Both the position numbers and the translations under genes were made by a program. Below are positions 7,244 to 11,776 of a stretch of DNA of 11,776 nucleotides, in pieces. The stretch's first letter is position 1, and each line of letters opens with the position of its first letter. Under the pieces are notes generated by a model. The model was not told the origin of the DNA. It ran no database searches and saw nothing but the letters and a program-made list of their open reading frames with translations. Where the stretch lies: contig WGSR01000026.1 in assembly GCA_014871545.1 (NCBI GenBank), forward strand, positions 1 to 11,776. Direction: 5' to 3'. The stretch is from Collinsella sp. (lineage in GTDB: Bacteria > Actinomycetota > Coriobacteriia > Coriobacteriales > Coriobacteriaceae).

Positions 7244-8697
7244 CGATTCAAACCCACGCGAACGGCCTCCGCCAACGCCGCCGCACACAGATCAAGATCG
7301 GTATCACGCAACAGCGTTCGAACGTCAAACAGCACCTGGTCGTGTTGCACACGCGTCACGACCGGCGTATCGGGTTCCTGGACCATGGCACGCTTGAGAC
7401 CGTCGGCAGACAGGTGTCCATCGACAGGACGGACGGCGACACAAAACGTCGGGAGCTCGACGGTCGGCAGCGACCCGCCGCCGGGGGCAGAGGTGCCCTC
7501 GACAACCTGCAGCTCCACCGCTTCCTCGCACTGAGCGTCGCGTAGCTTGTGCAGCATGCGGTCGCGCAGACGCTTGGCTTGACGCTCGAGCGGGGCCAAA
7601 GCGCTACCAAGCATATTGAGCACCGGAATCTCATGATGCGCCGCCTCAGGCCCCGTTACATACAGGCGCAGGGTGGCCTCGAGTGCCGCGAGTGTGAGCT
7701 TGCCGGGGCGAAGCGCGCGCATGAGCGGATGGGAGGCGCAGGCGGCAATCGCCTCGGCGCTGCCAAGGATAATGCCCGCCTGCGATGCGCCGAGCAGCTT
7801 GTCACCCGAACACGAGACAACGTCCACGCCGGCATTAAGCGAAGCAGCTGTGGGCGCCTCCCCCGCATCGGCGAGCACGCCATCTGCAAGCAAAGCGCCC
7901 GAACCCTGGTCCTCGTACAGCAGAAGCCCGTGCTCATGCGCCAGCGCAGAAAGCTCTGCCGCGGAAACTTCCTCGTGGAATCCCTCGATACGATAGTTGG
8001 AAGGATGCACTTTCAGGATCATCGCCGTGTTGGGTGTAATGGCGCTTCGATAATCGTCCAGATGCGTGCGATTGGTAGAGCCCACCTCGACGAGCTTGGC
8101 GCCCGAAGCCGCCATGATATCGGGAATGCGGAAGCTGCCACCCACCTCGACAAGCTCGCCGCGGCTCACGATGACCTCTTTGCCGCACGCATGCGCAGCA
8201 AGCACCAGCAGCACCGCCGCGGCGTTGTTGTTGACGACCAGGGCATCCTGCGACCCCGTAAGCGTGCGCAGCAGACGCGCGGCATGCTCCTTGCGCCCTC
8301 CGCGAGCGCAAGTCGCGACATCGTATTCGAGCGTGCTGTAGCTGCGGGCGACGTCGGTCACCGACTGCACCGCCGCGGGAGCGAGCGGGGCACGGCCCAG
8401 GTTGGTGTGAATCACAACGCCCGTCGCGTTGACGGCGGGGCGCAGGGTCGGCAGCGACAGGCGGTGGGTCCGCCGCTCAATAGCCAAGGCGAGCTCGCGC
8501 TTGTTCCTTGCGGGGACGCCAGAGCGAATCGCCGCGCGCTCGGCATCGAGCTCGGCGGCAACGGCCTCGCGCACCATCGTGTCGCCCGCATCACCGGCAG
8601 CCTTCATGACCGGCCACTCGGCCAGCAGCTCGTGGACGGCGGGAATGGAGCGCAGGCGGTCGCGCACCTCGGCAGGCATGGATTCGCAGTCGCTCAT
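7240..8697 (-). CDS. selA: L-seryl-tRNA(Sec) selenium transferase SelA
   Basis: A 485-residue pyridoxal-phosphate enzyme that converts Ser-tRNA(Sec) to Sec-tRNA(Sec) using selenophosphate; E. coli SelA is 463 aa. The N-terminal tRNA-binding domain (about 1-80) begins with RLRSIPAVHELL. The fold-type I core contains NATGVVIHTNLGRAPL (90-105), VVNNNAAAVLLVL (154-166), ELVEVGGSFRIPDIM (181-195) and the PLP site SCSGDKLLGASQAGII with Lys300. The ATG at 8697 follows GAAAGG at normal spacing and gives the family N-terminus; the frame is open for 45 codons further upstream, but that stretch crosses an inverted repeat and is not SelA-like. Its stop overlaps the selB start by four bases, implying coupled translation. 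Confidence 0.96.
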   Translation of the reverse strand: MSDCESMPAEVRDRLRSIPAVHELLAEWPVMKAAGDAGDTMVREAVAAELDAERAAIRSGVPARNKRELALAIERRTHRLSLPTLRPAVNATGVVIHTNLGRAPLAPAAVQSVTDVARSYSTLEYDVATCARGGRKEHAARLLRTLTGSQDALVVNNNAAAVLLVLAAHACGKEVIVSRGELVEVGGSFRIPDIMAASGAKLVEVGSTNRTHLDDYRSAITPNTAMILKVHPSNYRIEGFHEEVSAAELSALAHEHGLLLYEDQGSGALLADGVLADAGEAPTAASLNAGVDVVSCSGDKLLGASQAGIILGSAEAIAACASHPLMRALRPGKLTLAALEATLRLYVTGPEAAHHEIPVLNMLGSALAPLERQAKRLRDRMLHKLRDAQCEEAVELQVVEGTSAPGGGSLPTVELPTFCVAVRPVDGHLSADGLKRAMVQEPDTPVVTRVQHDQVLFDVRTLLRDTDLDLCAAALAEAVRVGLNR

Positions 8698-8773
8698 GGG
8701 GAGCCTTTCGACATGTTCAATAAATAGCAGGTCCCCATAGTTCGCCATCAACCAAAATTGGCAACGCGTATGC

Positions 8774-8859
8774 AAAAAAGGGACAGGTCCATTATGGCAG
8801 CTCATGGCAAGACGGCGCAGCGCCTCGTCCAAAACCTGCCAAAATAAACCTGTCCCTTT
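8774..8859 (-). terminator. Long GGGACAGG inverted repeat, probable terminator of the FNT gene
   Basis: Arms 8777-8798 and 8838-8859 are imperfect 22-base inverted repeats, sharing AAAGGGACAGGT exactly and then ATT-TGGC with three mismatches. In the minus direction the stem ends CCTGTCCC followed by six T residues (8774-8779), as in an intrinsic terminator. The 39-base centre holds a small GGCG/CGCC hairpin. It fills most of the 186-base gap between the FNT gene and selA. The large loop makes it atypical, and it may instead be a copy of a dispersed element. Confidence 0.55.
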
Positions 8860-8883
8860 ATGGTCGGTTATAGCTTGGGGCCC

Positions 8884-9720
8884 TTAGGCCTCTTTTTTGG
8901 CGTAGATGTACCAGTAGCCCAGTGCCACGATCACAGCACCGCCCACGATATTGCCCAGCGTGGCGACCGAAAGGTTGAGCGCCAGGCCGGCGGCGTTGAG
9001 GGCATCGGCGCCGGCGACGTCCGCCCCATAGCCACAAGCGTGCATTAAAACGCCCATGGGCAAAAAGTACATGTTGGCGACGCGGTGCTCAAAACCGCAG
9101 GCCACAAAGGCGGCGATGGGCAGCAGGATTCCAACGACCTTGTCGACCACGGTCTTACCGGCGGTTCCGATCCACACGGCCAGGCACACAAAGATGTTGC
9201 ACAGGATGCCGCGGAAGAAGATGGTGACGGCATCGATCGAAACCTTACCGGCGGCGACGCTCACCATGGTGTTGGCGACGGCCTCGCCGTTGAGTTTATA
9301 GATGGCTGCCATGTACACCAAAAAGACGACGAACAGGGCGCCGACAAAGTTACCGATCCAAACAATGGCCCATGCCTTGAGCATCTGGACGAGCTTGATC
9401 TTTTTGCTCTTGAGCGCGCAGACCATGCGGGAGTTGCCAGTAAAGAGCTCGGCGCCGCAAATGAGCACGAGCACCAGGCCCAGACAAAAGCACAGGCCGC
9501 CCACGAAGCGCTGGGCGCCCCAACCAAGGGTCGCATCGCTCATAAAGACCGTGAAGAACAGGCCACCGAAGGCGATAAACGCACCGGCGAACATGGCCAG
9601 CAGAAAAGCCTTCGCGATCGGCAGATTTGCTTTGGTCACGCCGGCGGCCTCGGTCTTCGCCTCGATCGCAGCAGGCGCCAGGCAATCGGGGGCGGAGTAC
9701 TCTGCCTTGTTCTCTGCCAT
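8884..9720 (-). CDS. Formate/nitrite transporter family (FNT) channel, FocA-like
   Basis: A 278-residue integral membrane protein with about six hydrophobic segments between residues 35 and 275, matching the 260-290 aa pentameric FNT channels for small monovalent anions (formate, nitrite, hydrosulfide). Signature segments are CGAELFTGNS (88-97), WIGNFVGAL (121-129), GILCNIFVCLAVW (171-183) and EHRVANMYFLPMG (211-223). Thr94 and His212 align with the pore Thr and central His of FocA. The start at 9720 is the first Met giving a family-like N-terminus; the site GAAGTG upstream is weak, and 20 extra in-frame codons are possible. The next genes, selAB-selC, make formate the most attractive substrate, because many formate dehydrogenases contain selenocysteine; this is inference. 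Confidence 0.92.
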   Translation of the reverse strand: MAENKAEYSAPDCLAPAAIEAKTEAAGVTKANLPIAKAFLLAMFAGAFIAFGGLFFTVFMSDATLGWGAQRFVGGLCFCLGLVLVLICGAELFTGNSRMVCALKSKKIKLVQMLKAWAIVWIGNFVGALFVVFLVYMAAIYKLNGEAVANTMVSVAAGKVSIDAVTIFFRGILCNIFVCLAVWIGTAGKTVVDKVVGILLPIAAFVACGFEHRVANMYFLPMGVLMHACGYGADVAGADALNAAGLALNLSVATLGNIVGGAVIVALGYWYIYAKKEA

Positions 9721-9745
9721 GTCAATCACTTCTTTCTTAAGATTG

Positions 9746-9774
9746 GGGACAAACACTCCTGGTAAATGTGTCCC
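9746..9774. repeat. GGGACA/TGTCCC inverted motif in the FNT gene leader
   Basis: GGGACA at 9746-9751 and TGTCCC at 9769-9774 are separated by 17 bases, 26 bases upstream of the FNT start. The flank TGGGGACAAACAC resembles TGGGGACAGGCAC of the element after selC. It could be an operator or a worn copy of the same intergenic repeat. Six-base arms alone are weak evidence. Confidence 0.35.
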
Positions 9775-9799
9775 ACGCATTTTCTCAGCTTCGCACCCT

Positions 9800-9826
9800 G
9801 ACGGGTTCGATTCCCGTCGCCTGGCA
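9800..9826 (+). pseudogene. tRNA 3'-half remnant (T arm plus acceptor strand)
   Basis: GACGGG-TTCGATT-CCCGTC folds as a textbook T arm and is followed by an acceptor-like GCCTGGCA on the plus strand. No matching 5' half (CCAGGCG and D arm) or CCA lies upstream or downstream. Bases 9803-9821 are identical over 19 nt to the 3' part of the tRNA-Gly gene at 9891-9909, in opposite orientation. Possible origins are a decayed tRNA, a duplication of tRNA-Gly, or an attachment-site scar from an element that integrated in a tRNA. Confidence 0.6.
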
Positions 9827-9834
9827 CGCGTACG

Positions 9835-9872
9835 AAAACGGCTCTGATCCCAAAAACGAAATCAGAGCCGTT
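9835..9872 (-). terminator. Terminator of the tRNA-Pro/tRNA-Gly transcript
   Basis: A perfect 12-bp stem (9837-9848 with 9861-9872, AACGGCTCTGAT and its complement) with a 12-base loop. In the minus direction the stem ends in a run of four T. It begins 11 bases after the CCA end of tRNA-Gly. The short T run makes it moderate in strength. Confidence 0.8.
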
Positions 9873-9883
9873 AATCTATCTTA

Positions 9884-9957
9884 TGGAGCGGGCGACGGGA
9901 ATCGAACCCGCGTCATCAGCTTGGAAGGCTGGGGTTCTACCATTGAACTACGCCCGC
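9884..9957 (-). tRNA. tRNA-Gly, anticodon TCC
   Basis: A 74-base gene with encoded CCA. The acceptor GCGGGCG pairs with CGCCCGC; the D arm is GTTC-AATGGTA-GAAC. The anticodon loop CTTCCAA (9921-9927) gives TCC at 9923-9925, reading glycine GGA/GGG. The T arm is GCGGG-TTCGATT-CCCGT. It follows tRNA-Pro by six bases, so both are cut from one transcript. Confidence 0.97.
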
Positions 9958-9963
9958 AAGATA

Positions 9964-10040
9964 TGGTCGGGACGACAGGATTTGAACCTGCGACATCCTG
10001 CTCCCAAAGCAGGCGCGCTACCAAACTGCGCCACGTCCCG
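9964..10040 (-). tRNA. tRNA-Pro, anticodon TGG
   Basis: A 77-base gene with encoded CCA. The acceptor CGGGACG pairs with CGTCCCG. The anticodon loop TTTGGGA (10002-10008) gives TGG with the G37 expected of tRNA-Pro. The T arm is GCAGG-TTCAAAT-CCTGT. It is the first gene of the tRNA pair behind the promoter at 10092-10120. Confidence 0.97.
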
Positions 10041-10091
10041 AAGGTGTTGAGCAGCTAAGGTCTAAACCTTGCGTGTCCCAAAGCGAAGGAA

Positions 10092-10120
10092 ATTATAGGG
10101 GAGACTCCCCGCCTGTGCAA
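10092..10120 (-). promoter_or_regulatory. Sigma-70-type promoter of the tRNA-Pro/tRNA-Gly pair
   Basis: TATAAT (10092-10097) and TTGCAC (10115-10120) are exactly 17 bases apart in the minus direction. The -10 is perfect and the -35 matches four of six bases. The -10 ends 51 bases before the tRNA-Pro 5' end. The spacer contains the 13-base palindrome GGGGAGTCTCCCC (10098-10110), abutting the -10. The -35 lies 11 bases beyond the brnQ stop codon. Confidence 0.85.
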
Positions 10121-10131
10121 GCGCAGAAACC

Positions 10132-11490
10132 CTAGCTCCTCGAATGTGCGACAAACCGGCTGTGGAGCAGACCGATCACAAACGCCACCACGGCAACCGG
10201 CGCCCACGCGGCGCCGATGTCTGCCAGGGGTAGCGCATCAAACGGCAGCCACGCACCCGCAAAGAACGCGTCTCGAACCGAGGTAATCACGCTCTGCACC
10301 GCGACAACGCCGCCGACCCAAACCCACACCTGCGGATGCGCGTCGCAAAAACCGTGCACCAGGCCCATAAGCACCAGCACGATGGCAACGGGATACAAGG
10401 CGTTGAGCATGGGCACCGAGAACATAAGGATCACGTCGAGGCCCACGTTGGAGAGTACGCACGAAAACGCCGCGAACACAAAGGCGAGAATCGCGAAGGG
10501 GCGGCGCATGGCCTCCTCGGAGGCCTCCGCTCCCCCCTCGATCACATACGTCTCGCAGAAGTAACGCGAGCAGCAGCTGATGAGGCCGATGCACACGTTC
10601 ATGCAGGCGAGGAAGAAAATCGCAAATACCACAACCGTGCCGGCAAGGCCAAAGTGCATGGAGGCCGAACGAGCAAGAATTGCAGCGCCGTTGGTGGCGT
10701 CGGGCATCACGGTGCCGAGCTGCATACCGGCAAGCGCTAGGCCGCAGTAGATGATGGCCATGAGCACGCCGGCGATCACACCGGAACGCGAAATCTCGAA
10801 GGCCACGCGTTTGTCATCGGTAACACCCAACTCGTGGATGGTCTCGGCGATGATGATGCCGAAGGCGAGTGACGCGAGCAGGTCCATGGTCTGATAGCCG
10901 GTCAAGAAGCCCTGCACGGCGGCACCTGCATCGTAGGGAGCTTGCGGGGCGGCAGCCGGTCCCAGCGGCGAGATCACGGCGGCACCCACGACCAGCACGA
11001 TGAGCGCAATGAGCGCGGGGCCCGTAATGCGGCCGAGCACGCGCGTGATGACACCCGGGCGCAGCGTGAGCACAAACGCGACGACGAAGAACCCGATGGC
11101 AAACACCAGACGTGCCGTGCCGAGCGAAACACCCTCGGGCAGCAGCGGCACCAGCATTTCGAACGCCGTAGAGCTTGTGCGAGGAATGGCCAGGCACGGG
11201 CCGATGGCCAGATACACCGCCGCAACAAAGAACTCACCGAACTTGGGGTGCACGCGGCCGGCAAGCTCGCGCGCCGTTCCGGCAAGCGCCACGGCGATAA
11301 AGCCCATGACGGGCAGGCCGATGGCGGCGATGAGAAAGCCGAGCATGGCGACCGACGTGGCTGAACCTGCTTGCAGCGCCAGCAGTGGCGGAATGATAAG
11401 GTTGCCGGCGCCAAAGAGCATCGAGAACAGGGCGATGCCGACGGTAACGACATGGTCGGAGCGCAGACCACGCGAGGCGGATGAGGCCAT
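10132..11490 (-). CDS. brnQ: Branched-chain amino acid carrier BrnQ (LIVCS family)
   Basis: A 452-residue membrane protein with about twelve hydrophobic segments, the size and layout of the BrnQ family, which import Leu, Ile and Val by cation symport. The family signature near the N-terminus is LFSMLFGAGNLIIPP (around residues 21-35). This is followed by a LGFLIAAIGLPVMGF membrane segment and the GxGPCLAIPRTSSTAFE-like region (around 98-112). The ATG at 11490 is preferred because GAAAGG (11498-11503) is seven bases upstream; a GTG two codons earlier (11496) would be only one base from it. The gene stands between the terminator of the desulfurase-like gene and the tRNA promoter, so it is probably monocistronic; no clear T-tract terminator follows it. 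Confidence 0.95.
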   Translation of the reverse strand: MASSASRGLRSDHVVTVGIALFSMLFGAGNLIIPPLLALQAGSATSVAMLGFLIAAIGLPVMGFIAVALAGTARELAGRVHPKFGEFFVAAVYLAIGPCLAIPRTSSTAFEMLVPLLPEGVSLGTARLVFAIGFFVVAFVLTLRPGVITRVLGRITGPALIALIVLVVGAAVISPLGPAAAPQAPYDAGAAVQGFLTGYQTMDLLASLAFGIIIAETIHELGVTDDKRVAFEISRSGVIAGVLMAIIYCGLALAGMQLGTVMPDATNGAAILARSASMHFGLAGTVVVFAIFFLACMNVCIGLISCCSRYFCETYVIEGGAEASEEAMRRPFAILAFVFAAFSCVLSNVGLDVILMFSVPMLNALYPVAIVLVLMGLVHGFCDAHPQVWVWVGGVVAVQSVITSVRDAFFAGAWLPFDALPLADIGAAWAPVAVVAFVIGLLHSRFVAHSRS

Positions 11491-11513
11491 AGACACACCT
11501 TTCGGGTCGAAAC

Positions 11514-11543
11514 AAAAACGGGACGGGCAAAAGACCCGTCCCG
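11514..11543 (-). terminator. Terminator of the cysteine desulfurase-like gene
   Basis: A perfect 9-bp stem CGGGACGGG (11519-11527) with CCCGTCCCG (11535-11543) and a 7-base loop. In the minus direction it is followed by five T (11514-11518). It lies 14 bases after the stop of the partial gene and ends just before the brnQ ribosome binding site. Confidence 0.92.
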
Positions 11544-11557
11544 CAAGTATATACGCT

Positions 11558-11776
11558 CTAGCAGGCTAAATCGCGCAAAGCGTCAATCGCGGTGTCGACT
11601 TCCTCGTCCGTGTTGAAATACCCAAACGAGAAGCGAACGACACCCTGACGCTCGGTCCCCAGCGCACGGTGCATGAGCGGGGCGCAATGGGCGCCGGGGC
11701 GCGTCGCAATCCCCCACCCTTGCATAAGCGCATCCGAGATCTCGGCCGAGTCGATATCGCCCACGTTGAGCGACAC
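11558..11776 (-). CDS. Class V aminotransferase / cysteine desulfurase-like protein, C-terminal part
   Basis: Only the last 72 residues are in the window; the gene continues past the right edge, and the first codon here (GTG) is probably internal. The stretch NVGDIDSAEISDAL, IATRPGAHCAPLMH and VRFSFGYFNTDEEVD is typical of NifS/Csd-type PLP enzymes. The RPGAHCAP segment (about 26-33 of the visible part) carries the Cys that forms the persulfide in desulfurases, at 11684-11686. This subfamily is found near SelD and YedF in several anaerobes, so a role in mobilising sulfur or selenium is plausible. Without the PLP-lysine half, desulfurase and selenocysteine lyase cannot be told apart. A terminator follows it. 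Confidence 0.85.
   Translation of the reverse strand: MSLNVGDIDSAEISDALMQGWGIATRPGAHCAPLMHRALGTERQGVVRFSFGYFNTDEEVDTAIDALRDLAC

Noticed and set aside
8698..8832. N-terminal extension of selA by 45 codons
   Set aside because: It crosses the GGGACAGG inverted repeat; SelA similarity starts at the ATG at 8697, which has its own GAAAGG site.
9768..10058. A plus-strand open frame of 96 codons with a GTTGFEPATSCSQS-like product
   Set aside because: It runs antisense through tRNA-Gly and tRNA-Pro; this peptide is a well-known false translation of tRNA genes.
1..11776. CRISPR arrays, insertion sequences, or rRNA
   Set aside because: No regularly spaced repeats, transposase-like protein or rRNA motif found on either strand.

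Overview
The window looks like the chromosome of a GC-rich, anaerobic gut actinobacterium of the Coriobacteriia (Collinsella-like). This rests on the overall flavour of the proteins and base composition and is an inference; no rRNA is present to confirm it. Every gene I can support lies on the minus strand, so the window is read from right to left.

From the right edge: the 3' end of a class V aminotransferase / cysteine desulfurase-like gene with its terminator; brnQ, a branched-chain amino acid carrier; a strong promoter driving tRNA-Pro(TGG) and tRNA-Gly(TCC), closed by a hairpin terminator; a formate/nitrite-family (FNT) channel; selA, selB and the selenocysteine tRNA gene selC, head to tail; gdhA, an NADP-type glutamate dehydrogenase, with a clear terminator; and at the left edge two coupled genes for a molybdenum hydroxylase, a separate FAD subunit followed by a fused [2Fe-2S]/molybdopterin subunit that runs off the window.

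The theme is selenium. selA-selB-selC supplies most of the selenocysteine decoding apparatus (only selD is not seen). The hydroxylase resembles the XdhD/YgfM branch, whose members are linked by comparative genomics to a labile selenium cofactor made with SelD. The desulfurase-like gene at the right edge is of a type that could mobilise sulfur or selenium. The FNT channel next to selAB fits a selenocysteine-containing formate dehydrogenase elsewhere in the genome, but that enzyme is not in this window.

The intergenic DNA is richer than usual: a perfect 22-bp inverted repeat ahead of the hydroxylase genes, three separate intergenic GGGACA/TGTCCC inverted elements, an orphan tRNA 3'-half on the opposite strand to the tRNAs, and a 13-nt palindrome inside the tRNA promoter spacer. 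I found no mobile-element gene, CRISPR array, or evidence of a wholly new multi-gene system.
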